A DNA stretch of 64,000 bases from Sedimentitalea sp042687825 (GTDB taxonomy: Bacteria; Pseudomonadota; Alphaproteobacteria; Rhodobacterales; Rhodobacteraceae). Below, in pieces: positions 9,059 to 17,897 of this stretch (positions are counted from its first letter, which is position 1; every line of letters begins with the position of its first letter). Made by a program: the position numbers and the translations under genes. The notes under the pieces were generated by a model. The model was not told where the DNA came from, did no database searches, and worked only from the letters and a program-made list of their open reading frames with translations. The DNA lies in assembly GCF_042687825.1 (NCBI RefSeq), contig NZ_JBHUQE010000008.1, positions 1-64,000 on the forward strand, written 5' to 3'.

Positions 9059-9997
9059 ATGGCGAAACCGTTAACATCGCATCGACCCGGGCTGGCCATC
9101 GCGCTGAAACTCAGTGCGGTCTTTCTGTTCACCCTGATGTCGGGGCTGATCAAGGCCACATCGGATGCAGTACCCCCCGGCGAAGCGGTGTTCTTTCGCT
9201 CGGCCTGCGCGATCCCGGTGATCCTGATCTGGCTGGCCGCCCGCGGTCAGTTGCGGCACGGGCTGCTGACCCGGGATGTCAAAGGACATTTCTGGCGCGG
9301 CCTGCTGGGCACCTGCGCCATGGGCATGACATTTGCCGGTCTGGGCCTGCTGCCCCTGCCCGAAGTCACCGCCATCGGCTATGCGGCACCGATCTTTACC
9401 GTGCTGCTGGCGGCGCTGATCCTGGGCGAACGCATCCGGCTGGTGCGGATTTCGGCGGTGGCGGTCGGGTTGGTCGGCGTGTTGATCATGCTGTGGCCAC
9501 GGTTGGGCTCGGGCGACGGACCACAGGACGGCGCGCAACTGGGCGCCCTGCTGATACTGTCGGCGACGCTGGCCCGGGCGCTTGTGCAGATCCATGTGCG
9601 CCGCCTGGTGCAAACCGAACATACCGCCGCCATCGTGTTCTATTTCTCGGCCACGGCGTCCCTGATCTCGCTGCTGACCATGCCTCTGGGATGGGCCCTG
9701 CCCGGCCCCGGCACCCTCGCGCTGCTGGTCGCCGCCGGGGTGATCGGCGGCATGGCGCAGATTCTGGTTACCTCATCATACCGCTTTGGCCCGGCTTCGA
9801 TGCTGGCACCCTATGAATATGCCTCGATGATCTTTGCCATCGTCATTGGCTATGTCTGGTTCGGCGACCTGCCGACCGGGGTCATGCTGATCGGTGCCGC
9901 GCTGGTCATCGCCGGCAATATCCTGGTGATCTGGCGCGAACACCATCTGGGACTGGAACGCGCCCGGACCCGGTCGGTCACCGACCCCAAAAGCTGA
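9059..9997 (+). CDS. EamA/DMT-family transporter
   Basis: This 312-residue inner-membrane protein has the ten-helix, two-EamA-repeat pattern of drug/metabolite exporters. The first repeat includes FFRSACAIPVILIWL and TAIGYAAPIFTVLLAALILGE, the second includes MLAPYEYASMIFAIVIGY and the ending VIAGNILVIWRE. Substrate is unknown; many alphaproteobacterial relatives are annotated as S-adenosylmethionine or amino-acid-type carriers only by similarity. ATG 9059 was chosen over an upstream TTG-type start that would add an arginine-rich tail. It follows aroC by 118 bases on the same strand. Confidence 0.9.
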   Translation: MAKPLTSHRPGLAIALKLSAVFLFTLMSGLIKATSDAVPPGEAVFFRSACAIPVILIWLAARGQLRHGLLTRDVKGHFWRGLLGTCAMGMTFAGLGLLPLPEVTAIGYAAPIFTVLLAALILGERIRLVRISAVAVGLVGVLIMLWPRLGSGDGPQDGAQLGALLILSATLARALVQIHVRRLVQTEHTAAIVFYFSATASLISLLTMPLGWALPGPGTLALLVAAGVIGGMAQILVTSSYRFGPASMLAPYEYASMIFAIVIGYVWFGDLPTGVMLIGAALVIAGNILVIWREHHLGLERARTRSVTDPKS

Positions 9998-10049
9998 GTC
10001 TGCCCGCCGGCTGCGGCGCCCTGTCTCGCGACAGGCGGACACCGGAAAC

Positions 10050-10080
10050 GAAAAAAGGCCCCGGACATCCGCCCGGGACC
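10050..10080 (-). terminator. Rho-independent terminator after the VPLPA-CTERM gene
   Basis: On the minus strand GGTCCCGG and CCGGGGCC can pair across an eight-base loop, followed directly by TTTTTT. It lies about 40 bases after the stop of the minus-strand surface protein gene. Confidence 0.75.
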
Positions 10081-10119
10081 CTGCCGCGAGCCATCGCCCG
10101 CGCATTGTTTCGCCCGTTG

Positions 10120-10752
10120 TCAGGCCGCCTTGCGGCGCCGGCGCAGAGCCGCGAACCCGCCCAGACCGGTCAGCAACAACAGCGCGCTGGCCGGAACCGG
10201 AACCACAACCGCATATCTGGTGAGGTTGGACTGCAACTGCACCTGCGTCTCGTTGCCTTCGAAATACCACAGCTCGGCGGCATAGACGCCAGTGGCGCCC
10301 GTCCAGGTCATGTTCGTGCTGGTGCCCGGACCCTGCAAACCTTCGGTGGTTCCAGGATTCAACTGCACACCGCCAACGGTCAGACGAAAGCCGTCATCCG
10401 AGGTCACGTTGATGATGTCGCCAGTGGTCAGCGACACCGAACCGGTCAGCCGGAACACCGATTCCTGGATATTCGCCGAGTTGGTGCCCACGATCGAACC
10501 GGCATCCGCGTTCAGAAAATCCGACAGCGATCCGATGTCCCAATTGGTCCCGGCATCGCCATAGTTGATGGATGTCGAGGTGAACGTGGCCGTCGTGGGA
10601 TCGGCACCACCGTTGACCTGATTGATGGCCTGGGTCACCGACGCGATCGTATTCGGCGCGACATTCCAGAATTCGCCGTTCAGCGTCGCCGCGGCTGCGC
10701 CGGTTGCCGACAGACCGACCGCCGCCACCGCAGCGAATAATAGTTTCTTCAT
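10120..10752 (-). CDS. Secreted protein with VPLPA-CTERM type sorting tail
   Basis: This 210-residue protein has a Sec signal peptide (MKKLLFAAVAAVGLSATGAA) and a C-terminal tripartite tail: VPVPASALLLLTGLGGFAAL followed by an RRRRKAA cluster. This is the VPLPA/PEP-CTERM sorting-signal architecture, which in Rhodobacterales is thought to be processed by an exosortase. The middle is a Thr/Ser/Asn/Gly-rich beta-type domain with no family I recognise (SDDGFRLTVGGVQLNP resembles a PA14-like or carbohydrate-binding beta sheet). No exosortase or EPS gene is in the window. It has its own terminator, and a GTTCAA-N2-TTGAAC inverted repeat at 10765..10778 lies just before the start. Confidence 0.85.
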   Translation of the reverse strand: MKKLLFAAVAAVGLSATGAAAATLNGEFWNVAPNTIASVTQAINQVNGGADPTTATFTSTSINYGDAGTNWDIGSLSDFLNADAGSIVGTNSANIQESVFRLTGSVSLTTGDIINVTSDDGFRLTVGGVQLNPGTTEGLQGPGTSTNMTWTGATGVYAAELWYFEGNETQVQLQSNLTRYAVVVPVPASALLLLTGLGGFAALRRRRKAA

Positions 10753-10955
10753 GGACTTTCCCCCGTTCAAAATTGAACTTTGCAGAATGCTCGCCCGCCG
10801 AAAATCCGACGGCTGTCGGCGCAATTCTGCCGACGTCGGTCACTGTGCCAAAAAAGAAACATGTTTACCATAACTTTTTCGGCTTACGCCCAACGGTCCG
10901 GCCCGGGCGCATCGGCGCGCGCGGCAATTCGCGTCACGCCCGTGGCAGGGTGCGC

Positions 10956-11822
10956 TCAGGCGCGGACCAGCTTTTCATAGCCTTCGGCAATGTCCCGCGT
11001 CAGGGTGCCGACCTCGAAATTATAGTCGCCGATCTGCCCCACCGGCGTCACTTCGGCGGCGGTGCCGGTCAGCCAGCATTGTTCGAACCCTTCCAGTTCG
11101 CCGGGCTCGATATGCCGCTCGTGCACCGGGATCTGGCGATCCTTCAGCATGCCGATCACGGTCTGCCGCGTGATTCCGTTCAGGAAACAGTCGGGATCGG
11201 GGGTATGCACCTCGCCATCCTTGACAAAGAACATGTTGGCCCCGGTCGCCTCGGCGACATAGCCGCGATAGTCCAACATCATCGCATCGCTGCAGCCATT
11301 GGCCTCGGCGGCATGCTTGGACATGGTGCAGATCATGTAAAGACCGGCGGCCTTGGCGTGGCTGGGGATGGTTTCCGGGCTGGGGCGTTTCCATTTCGAG
11401 ATGTCCAGCTTGGCGCCTTTCATCTTGGCATCACCGTAATAGGCGCCCCATTCCCACGCGGCAATGGCCACGCGCACCGGATTGCGCGCCGAGGCAACCC
11501 CCATGTCCGGCCCGGCCCCGCGCCAGGCAAGGGCGCGGATGTAAGCGTCCTGCAAACCGCTGGCTGCCAGAACCTCGACCTTGGCGGCTTCAAGCTCGTC
11601 CACCGTGTAGGGGACTTCGAAATCGATCAGTTCGGCCGAGCGCCGCAACCGTTCGGAATGCTGGCGCGACTTGAAGATCTTTCCGTTATAGGCCCGCTCG
11701 CCCTCGAATACCGAACTTGCGTAATGCATGGCATGTGTCAGGATGTGCACCTTTGCATCCCGCCAGTTGATCATTTGGCCGTCCATCCAGATCTGGCCGT
11801 CCCGGTCATCATATCCCGACAT
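10956..11822 (-). CDS. ilvE: Branched-chain amino acid aminotransferase
   Basis: This 288-residue PLP enzyme carries out the last transamination in Leu/Ile/Val synthesis. It shows the class IV features HAMHYASSVFEGERAY, the PLP-lysine region (WKRPSPETIPSHAKAAG) and the fold-type IV signature around EATGANMFFVKDG. ATG 11822 (MSGYDDRDG...) has an AAGGA ribosome site at good distance and fits family N-termini; an alternative at 11849 adds nine residues. It is transcribed divergently from petP with about 160 bases between. Confidence 0.95.
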   Translation of the reverse strand: MSGYDDRDGQIWMDGQMINWRDAKVHILTHAMHYASSVFEGERAYNGKIFKSRQHSERLRRSAELIDFEVPYTVDELEAAKVEVLAASGLQDAYIRALAWRGAGPDMGVASARNPVRVAIAAWEWGAYYGDAKMKGAKLDISKWKRPSPETIPSHAKAAGLYMICTMSKHAAEANGCSDAMMLDYRGYVAEATGANMFFVKDGEVHTPDPDCFLNGITRQTVIGMLKDRQIPVHERHIEPGELEGFEQCWLTGTAAEVTPVGQIGDYNFEVGTLTRDIAEGYEKLVRA

Positions 11823-11979
11823 GTTGCATCCTTTCGCGAGCGACTGCATTTTGGATTATTGCGCAACAAGGTCCGTTTCGGACATTTTGTTACACTAAAA
11901 CTGCGACTCGATACCGCTTCGCTCTTGGAATGTCAACAAGGCTGACGTATGCTGACACAAAGATGCAATGAGGCAAGTC

Positions 11980-12489
11980 ATGTCTGACGGACGCGCGGCA
12001 CAGACCTATAGCGGCGAAAGCCTGCTGTTTCTGACCGACGAGCAATTGCGGCAGGGCATCGAGGCGATGTTCTTTGCCTATCGCGGCTTTACCGCCGATC
12101 CCGACCGCATCCTGGCGGAAATGGCCTATGGGCGGGCGCATCACCGGGCCATCCACTTTATCAACCGCGCGCCGGGCACCACGGTCAACAACCTGCTGGC
12201 GATTCTGGGCGTGACCAAACAGTCGCTGAACCGGGTTCTGCGCACGCTGATCTCGGACGGGCTGGTCGAAAGCCGGGTCGGCACCAGCGACAAGCGCGAA
12301 CGCCACTTGTACCTGACCGAGATGGGGCGCACCCTGGAAAGCCAGCTGAGCGACGCCCAGCGCGCGCGCATGCGCGCCGCCTATCGCGAGGCCGGCCCCG
12401 AGGCGGTGGCCGGGTTCAAGCAGGTCCTGGAAGCGATGATGGACGCGGACATGCGCCGCGCCTATGCCAAATTGCGGGATGGTGCCTGA
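11980..12489 (+). CDS. petP: MarR-family regulator, PetP-like
   Basis: This 169-residue winged-helix protein has the MarR layout: helix AIHFINRAPGTTVNNLLAILG, recognition helix TKQSLNRVLRTLISDGLV and wing ESRVGTSDKRERHLYLTE. It overlaps petR by one base (TGATG), the same arrangement as petP-petR of R. capsulatus, where the pair is needed for bc1 expression and growth. I chose ATG 11980, with AGG six bases upstream; ATG 11968 in the same frame is possible. Unlike R. capsulatus, petABC here is about 9 kb away. Confidence 0.85.
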   Translation: MSDGRAAQTYSGESLLFLTDEQLRQGIEAMFFAYRGFTADPDRILAEMAYGRAHHRAIHFINRAPGTTVNNLLAILGVTKQSLNRVLRTLISDGLVESRVGTSDKRERHLYLTEMGRTLESQLSDAQRARMRAAYREAGPEAVAGFKQVLEAMMDADMRRAYAKLRDGA

Positions 12490-13190
12490 TGAGCGAACTG
12501 GATGCACATCTGCTGGTCGTGGACGATGACGAACGGATCCGCGAGCTGCTCAAGAAGTTCCTGGTCCGGCACGGGTTTCTGGTCACGGCCGCGCGCGATG
12601 CCGCGCATGCCCGTCGCATACTGGCCGGTTTGGATTTCGACCTGATCGTCATGGATGTGATGATGCCGGGCGAGGACGGCGTCAGCCTGACCCGCGCCCT
12701 GCGGCAAACCCATACCACGCCGATCCTGCTGCTGACGGCGCGCGGCGAGACCGAGAACCGCATCGCCGGGCTGGAGGCCGGGGCCGACGACTATCTGGCA
12801 AAACCGTTCGAGCCCAAGGAACTGCTGCTCAGGATCAACGCCATCCTGCGCCGGATGCCCGAGACCCCCGTCGAGGACACGGTACCCAAGATCCTGCATC
12901 TGGGTCCGATTCGCTATGATATCGAGCGCGGCGAGATGTGGCAGGGCGATCAACTGGTGCGCCTGACCGCCACCGAAAGCCAGCTGATGAGGATCTTCTC
13001 TGCCTGTCCGGGCGAACCGGTCACCCGCAGCAAGCTGGTCGAGGATCTGGGCCGGGACCGCGGTCAGGCGCAGGAACGCGCCGTCGATGTCCAGATCACC
13101 CGGTTGCGGCGCAAGATCGAAACCGACCCCAAGCAGCCGCGCTATCTGCAGACCGTGCGCGGCGCCGGGTACATGCTGGCGCCGGACTGA
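12489..13190 (+). CDS. petR: OmpR-type response regulator, PetR-like
   Basis: This 233-residue regulator has an N-terminal receiver domain with the acidic pocket (VVDDDERIR), the phosphoacceptor aspartate in DLIVMDVMMPGEDG and the switch lysine in DDYLAKPFEPKELL. An OmpR/PhoB winged helix follows (RLTATESQLMRIF ... VDVQITRLRRKIE ... QTVRGAGYML). The N-terminus MSELDAHLLVVDDDERIR closely matches what is known of R. capsulatus PetR. No sensor kinase gene is adjacent, so phosphorylation input cannot be inferred here. Confidence 0.9.
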   Translation: MSELDAHLLVVDDDERIRELLKKFLVRHGFLVTAARDAAHARRILAGLDFDLIVMDVMMPGEDGVSLTRALRQTHTTPILLLTARGETENRIAGLEAGADDYLAKPFEPKELLLRINAILRRMPETPVEDTVPKILHLGPIRYDIERGEMWQGDQLVRLTATESQLMRIFSACPGEPVTRSKLVEDLGRDRGQAQERAVDVQITRLRRKIETDPKQPRYLQTVRGAGYMLAPD

Positions 13191-13256
13191 GCGGAAACAG
13201 GACACGCGCCCGCGGACATGCCGGCAAGCAACAGGCAAGAGGATCGCAAGAACGCC

Positions 13257-14183
13257 ATGAAAACCGCCGTTATCACCCACGCCGATTGCCTGAATCACCT
13301 TACGCCCGAGGGCCATCCCGAACGGGTGGCGCGGCTGGAGCACATCCTGCACGCGCTGCAACCGCTGGACCTGAACCGGGTCACCGCGCCGATGGCTGCC
13401 GATGACAACATCCTGCGCATTCATCCCGCCAGCCACCTCGCCGACCTGCGCCGGGCACTGCCCACCGAAGGGCTGCGGGCGCTGGATGCCGATACCTGGG
13501 TCTCGCCTGGCTCGCTGGACGCCGCCTTTCGCGCCGCCGGCGCGATGGTGCGCGCCATCGACATGGTGCTGGGCGGCGAAGCCCCCAACGCCTTTGCGGC
13601 CGTCCGCCCGCCCGGGCACCATGCCGAAAAACACGAGGCGATGGGGTTTTGCCTGTTCGGCAACGCCGCCCTGGGGGTCAAGCACGCGCTGGATCACCAC
13701 GGGCTGCAGCGGGTGGCGGTGGTGGATTTCGACGTACATCACGGCAACGGCACCCAGGACCTGCTGTGGGACGAACCCCGTGCCCTGCTGATCAGCAGCC
13801 AGCAGATTCCGCTGTTTCCCGGCTCGGGACTGGCCGGCGAGACCGGCGCGCATGACAATATCCTGAACATGCCGCTGCGGGCCGGTTCCGGCAGCGCCGA
13901 GATGCGCCGCGCCTACACGGAACAGGCATTTCCGCGGCTGCACGCCTTTCGGCCCGACCTGATCATCATCTCGGCCGGGTTTGACGCCCATGCCGACGAC
14001 CCGCTGGCCCAACTGGACTGGCAGACCGAGGATTTCGCCTGGGTCACCGCAGAGGTGTGCAAACTGGCCGACGCGCTTTGCCAGGGCCGGGTGGTCTCGA
14101 CTCTGGAGGGCGGCTATGATCTGAACGCGCTGTCCGCCAGTGTGCGGGCGCATGTGCAGGAACTGATGAAAGCCGCGAAATGA
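13257..14183 (+). CDS. Histone deacetylase/acetylpolyamine amidohydrolase family protein
   Basis: This 308-residue zinc hydrolase of the arginase/deacetylase fold keeps the hallmark residues: RPPGHHAE (catalytic His-His), VDFDVHHGNGTQ (zinc ligands), SAGFDAHADDPL and the C-terminal TLEGGYDL. Bacterial members deacetylate polyamines or small N-acetyl compounds; the substrate here is unknown. Its last four bases overlap xseB, so it heads the xseB-ispA-dxs transcription unit, as is common in alphaproteobacteria. ATG 13257 is chosen over 13218 because the conserved family start is MKTAVITH. Confidence 0.92.
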   Translation: MKTAVITHADCLNHLTPEGHPERVARLEHILHALQPLDLNRVTAPMAADDNILRIHPASHLADLRRALPTEGLRALDADTWVSPGSLDAAFRAAGAMVRAIDMVLGGEAPNAFAAVRPPGHHAEKHEAMGFCLFGNAALGVKHALDHHGLQRVAVVDFDVHHGNGTQDLLWDEPRALLISSQQIPLFPGSGLAGETGAHDNILNMPLRAGSGSAEMRRAYTEQAFPRLHAFRPDLIIISAGFDAHADDPLAQLDWQTEDFAWVTAEVCKLADALCQGRVVSTLEGGYDLNALSASVRAHVQELMKAAK

Positions 14184-14422
14184 CCGATACACCCGTTTCC
14201 GAAATGAGTTTCGAGCAGGCGATGAAAGAGCTGGAGGACGTTGTGCGCCAGCTGGAAGACGGTGACGTTGCCCTGAACGATTCGATCGCGCTGTATGAAC
14301 GCGGCGCGCTGCTCAAGAAACGCTGCGAGGACGAGTTGAACCGGGCCGAGGAAAAGGTCGCCGCGATCACCCTGGACAGCGACGGCAACCCGGTCGGCAC
14401 GACCCCGGTCGAAGGCCAGTAA
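14180..14422 (+). CDS. xseB: Exodeoxyribonuclease VII small subunit
   Basis: This 80-residue protein is the small helical subunit of ExoVII, which degrades single-stranded DNA. The family core MSFEQAMKELEDVVRQLEDG and the ALYERGALLKKRCEDEL segment are present. It overlaps the preceding gene by four bases (ATGA) and abuts ispA with no spacer, so translation is probably coupled. Confidence 0.96.
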   Translation: MTDTPVSEMSFEQAMKELEDVVRQLEDGDVALNDSIALYERGALLKKRCEDELNRAEEKVAAITLDSDGNPVGTTPVEGQ

Positions 14423-15289
14423 ATGTTCCGCGACAGTCTGGCCGATGCGGCCCGGCGGATCGAGACGCATTTTGCGTCCTGTCTGGCCGGGTTTGATGAC
14501 GTTCTGGTGGTGCAGGCGATGGCCTATGCCACGCGGGGCGGCAAGCGTCTGCGCGGGTTTCTGGTGCTGGAAAGCGCGCGGCTGCATGGCATCGCCCCCG
14601 AGGTCGCGATCTGGCCGGCCACCGCCATCGAGGCGTTGCACGCCTATTCTCTGGTGCATGACGACCTGCCCTGCATGGATGATGACGACTTGCGCCGGGG
14701 ACAGCCCACTCTACATGTGAAATGGGACGAGGGCACGGCGGTTCTGGCCGGCGATGCCCTGCACAGCCTGGCCTTTGAGCTGGCCTGCCATCCGGATTGC
14801 GGATCGCCCAAGGCCCGGGCGGATCTGACGCTGGGGCTGGCGCGGGCCGCCGGGGCACGGGGCATGGTACTGGGCCAGGCACTGGACATGGCGGCGGAAA
14901 CCGCCGCGACGCCGTTGACATTGCAGGAAATAACCACCCTGCAATCGGGCAAGACCGGGGCGCTGATCGAATGGTCGGCCTGCGCCGGAGCGGTGCTGGC
15001 ACAGGCCGATCCCGAACCGTTGCGCCAATATGCCCGGGCGCTGGGGCTTGCCTTTCAGATCGCGGATGACATCCTTGATGTCGAAGGCGACGCGGAAAAG
15101 GCCGGCAAACGCCTGAACAAGGATGCCGCGGCCGGCAAGGCGACCTTTGTCTCGCTGCTGGGGCTGGACGCCGCCAAGACACGCGCCGCCGACTTGGTGG
15201 ATCAGGCCTGTGCCGCGCTGCAGCCCTATGGGCAAAGGGCGGACACCTTGCGCGAAGCCGCCCGGTTCGTTATTGCGCGCGACAATTGA
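14423..15289 (+). CDS. ispA: Farnesyl diphosphate synthase (polyprenyl synthetase)
   Basis: This 288-residue enzyme condenses isopentenyl and allylic diphosphates to FPP. The first aspartate-rich motif DDLPCMDDDDLRRG, the GGKRLR segment and the second motif AFQIADDILDVEGD are intact; the residues before the first motif suit a short-chain (C15) product. It sits between xseB and dxs, the standard alphaproteobacterial isoprenoid block. Confidence 0.96.
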   Translation: MFRDSLADAARRIETHFASCLAGFDDVLVVQAMAYATRGGKRLRGFLVLESARLHGIAPEVAIWPATAIEALHAYSLVHDDLPCMDDDDLRRGQPTLHVKWDEGTAVLAGDALHSLAFELACHPDCGSPKARADLTLGLARAAGARGMVLGQALDMAAETAATPLTLQEITTLQSGKTGALIEWSACAGAVLAQADPEPLRQYARALGLAFQIADDILDVEGDAEKAGKRLNKDAAAGKATFVSLLGLDAAKTRAADLVDQACAALQPYGQRADTLREAARFVIARDN

Positions 15290-15312
15290 CAGGGCGCTGC
15301 ACGGAGGCACCG

Positions 15313-17241
15313 ATGCCTGACAGACCAAAGACGCCGCTGCTGGATCAGATCAACCGACCGGCCGACCTGAAACGCCTGAGCGACGCTCAACTGACCCAGC
15401 TGGCCGGCGAACTGCGTTCAGAGACCGTGTCGGCCGTGTCGGTCACCGGCGGGCATCTGGGCGCCGGTCTGGGCGTCGTCGAACTGACTGTGGCGCTGCA
15501 TGCGGTCTTTGACACGCCGCGCGACAAGATCATCTGGGATGTCGGCCATCAATGTTATCCGCACAAGATCCTGACCCAGCGCCGCGACCGCATCCGCACC
15601 CTGCGGATGAAAGACGGTTTGAGCGGTTTCACCAAGCGCAGCGAGTCGCCCTATGACCCCTTTGGCGCGGCCCATTCCAGCACCTCGATCAGCGCCGCGC
15701 TGGGATTTGCCGTGGCCCGCGATCTGGGCGGCGTCACCCCCGAGGGGCTGGGCGATGCCATCGCGGTGATCGGCGACGGTTCGATGAGTGCGGGCATGGC
15801 GTTTGAGGCGATGAACAATGCCGGTCACCTCAAGAAACGCCTTATCGTGATCCTGAACGATAACGAGATGAGCATCGCCCCCCCGGTGGGCGCGTTGTCG
15901 TCTTACCTGTCCCGCCTCTATGCCGAGGAACCGCTGCAGGATCTGAAGGCCGCCGCCAAGGGGGCGGTGTCGCTGCTGCCCGAACCGTTCCGCCTGGGCG
16001 CCAAACGCGCCAAGGACATGCTCAAGGGCATGACCATCGGCGGCACCCTGTTCGAACAGCTGGGATTCTCGTATGTCGGCCCGATCGACGGCCATGACAT
16101 GAGCCAGTTGCTGCCGCTGCTGCGCACGGTCAAGGCGCGGGCGCGCGGCCCGATCCTGATCCACGCGCTGACCAAAAAGGGCAAAGGATACGGCCCGGCG
16201 GAATCGGCGCGCGACAAGGGCCACGCCACGGCCCGGTTCGACGTGATCACCGGCGAACAGCAGAAAGCGCCCAGCAACGCCCCCAGCTATACCGGCGTGT
16301 TCGGTCAGTCGCTGACGAAACTGGCCGCCGAGGATGACAAGATCGTCGCCGTCACCGCGGCGATGCCCGATGGCACCGGCCTGAACCTGTTTGCCGAACG
16401 CTTTCCCAGCCGGTGTTTCGATGTTGGCATCGCCGAACAGCATGGTGTGACCTATTCCGCAGCCCTGGCAGCGGGCGGAATGAAACCCTTTTGCACCATG
16501 TATTCCACCTTTTTGCAGCGCGGCTATGACCAGGTTGTGCATGACGTGGCGATCCAGCGCCTGCCGGTGCGTTTCGCCATCGACCGCGCCGGGCTGGTCG
16601 GCGCCGACGGCGCCACCCATGCCGGCAGCTTTGACATCGCCTATCTGGCGAACCTGCCCGGGTTCGTGGTGATGGCGGCGGCGGACGAGGCCGAACTGGT
16701 GCATATGGTGGCCACGGCAGCGGCGCATGACGAAGGACCCATCGCCTTTCGCTATCCCCGGGGCGAAGGGGTTGGCGTCGATCTGCCGGAACGCGGTCAG
16801 GTTCTTGAGATCGGCAAAGGCCGGATCGTCCGCCGCGGCAAGCGCGTCGCCATCCTGTCGCTGGGCACCCGTCTGGCCGAGGTGCAGAAGGCCGCCGAAG
16901 CGCTGGCGGCGCGGGGCATCACGCCGACCATCGCCGATGCCCGTTTCGCCAAACCGCTGGACCGCGACATGATCCTGGAACTGGCAGCCGATCACGAGGC
17001 GCTGATCACCATCGAAGAGGGCGCCGTGGGCGGCTTTGGCAGCCATGTCGCGCAATTGCTGGCCGATGAAGGCGTGTTCGACAACGGTCTGAAATTCCGC
17101 GCGATGGTCCTGCCCGACATTTTCATCGACCAGGCCAGCCCGGCCGACATGTACGCGGTGGCCGGCATGAACGCCCAGCAGATCGAGGCCAAGGTGCTCA
17201 ACGTACTGGGAATCGCGACGATCGGCGAGAAACGCGCCTGA
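15313..17241 (+). CDS. dxs: 1-deoxy-D-xylulose-5-phosphate synthase
   Basis: This 642-residue TPP enzyme makes DXP from pyruvate and glyceraldehyde-3-phosphate, the entry step of the MEP pathway. Visible landmarks are VTGGHLGAGLGVVELTVALH, DVGHQCYPHKILT, the TPP/Mg motif GDGSMSAGMAFEAMNNAG and the transketolase pyrimidine-domain segment DVGIAEQHGVTY. ATG 15313 follows a GGAGG ribosome site; an upstream in-frame start would overlap ispA. It shares an operon with ispA, so both ends of the pathway are co-expressed. Confidence 0.98.
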   Translation: MPDRPKTPLLDQINRPADLKRLSDAQLTQLAGELRSETVSAVSVTGGHLGAGLGVVELTVALHAVFDTPRDKIIWDVGHQCYPHKILTQRRDRIRTLRMKDGLSGFTKRSESPYDPFGAAHSSTSISAALGFAVARDLGGVTPEGLGDAIAVIGDGSMSAGMAFEAMNNAGHLKKRLIVILNDNEMSIAPPVGALSSYLSRLYAEEPLQDLKAAAKGAVSLLPEPFRLGAKRAKDMLKGMTIGGTLFEQLGFSYVGPIDGHDMSQLLPLLRTVKARARGPILIHALTKKGKGYGPAESARDKGHATARFDVITGEQQKAPSNAPSYTGVFGQSLTKLAAEDDKIVAVTAAMPDGTGLNLFAERFPSRCFDVGIAEQHGVTYSAALAAGGMKPFCTMYSTFLQRGYDQVVHDVAIQRLPVRFAIDRAGLVGADGATHAGSFDIAYLANLPGFVVMAAADEAELVHMVATAAAHDEGPIAFRYPRGEGVGVDLPERGQVLEIGKGRIVRRGKRVAILSLGTRLAEVQKAAEALAARGITPTIADARFAKPLDRDMILELAADHEALITIEEGAVGGFGSHVAQLLADEGVFDNGLKFRAMVLPDIFIDQASPADMYAVAGMNAQQIEAKVLNVLGIATIGEKRA

Positions 17242-17301
17242 TCCCCGCCCTGTCGGGTGCGACTGGGGCCAGATATCAGGACCTGATTTCAAGCCCAGGT
17301 T

Positions 17302-17808
17302 TCAGGACCAGATCTCGGGCTGTTGCGCATAGGCGATATAGAGCGGGTGCTTTGGGTGCCCAGCCTTGCTGAGCCCCAGGTGATAGAGATCGCGGCCCGT
17401 GCCGCGCAACAGCGCCTCGACCCGGGCGCCGCGCTGCAGATGCGCGCCATGGGTGCCCCAGGCCGCGACGACCTGATCGGCCCAAGCCGCCCCGGCCAGA
17501 ATCGCCGCGTCGTTCTCCGGCCCCACCGGATCGGCGGCGGCCCGCATGCGGCGCGGATCGGTGTCGCGCCAGGCGAATATGTTGGTGACCTGAAACGCCC
17601 CGAACCCCAGCGCGCGGGCGCGCCGTTCGCACCGCTCGACCGTCGGGTCGTTCTGCACCTCGGTCGCGGTCGACGGGTTCAGCATCACGAACAGCGCCTT
17701 GCGTCCGTCCGGGTCCCAGACCCGCGTCAGACTGTAGCGGTAGCGTTGGCAATCGGAATAGACGGCGGTCGAGGGGGCATCGCCCTTGGTGTGGCTGCGG
17801 GTGATCAT
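17302..17808 (-). CDS. DUF1643 domain protein
   Basis: This 168-residue protein matches the DUF1643 family: RYSLTRVWDPDGRKALFVMLNPSTA, VERCERRARALGFGAFQVTNIFAWRDTDP and AWGTHGAHLQRGARV. The function is unknown; homologues are widespread in Rhodobacteraceae. The chosen ATG 17808 removes an arginine-rich upstream extension. It is followed upstream, on the same strand and 89 bases away, by truB. Confidence 0.9.
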   Translation of the reverse strand: MITRSHTKGDAPSTAVYSDCQRYRYSLTRVWDPDGRKALFVMLNPSTATEVQNDPTVERCERRARALGFGAFQVTNIFAWRDTDPRRMRAAADPVGPENDAAILAGAAWADQVVAAWGTHGAHLQRGARVEALLRGTGRDLYHLGLSKAGHPKHPLYIAYAQQPEIWS

Positions 17809-17897
17809 GCCGGCGTCTCTAGCCGATCCGCGCGCGCGCCGGAACCCCCCGGACGGGCACTGTGCCGATCTCTGCAGCGCCCATCGATCCAACAGGA

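Noticed and set aside
15418..17292. Minus-strand open frame across dxs
   Set aside because: His/Gly/Arg-rich with no motif; dxs on the other strand is certain.
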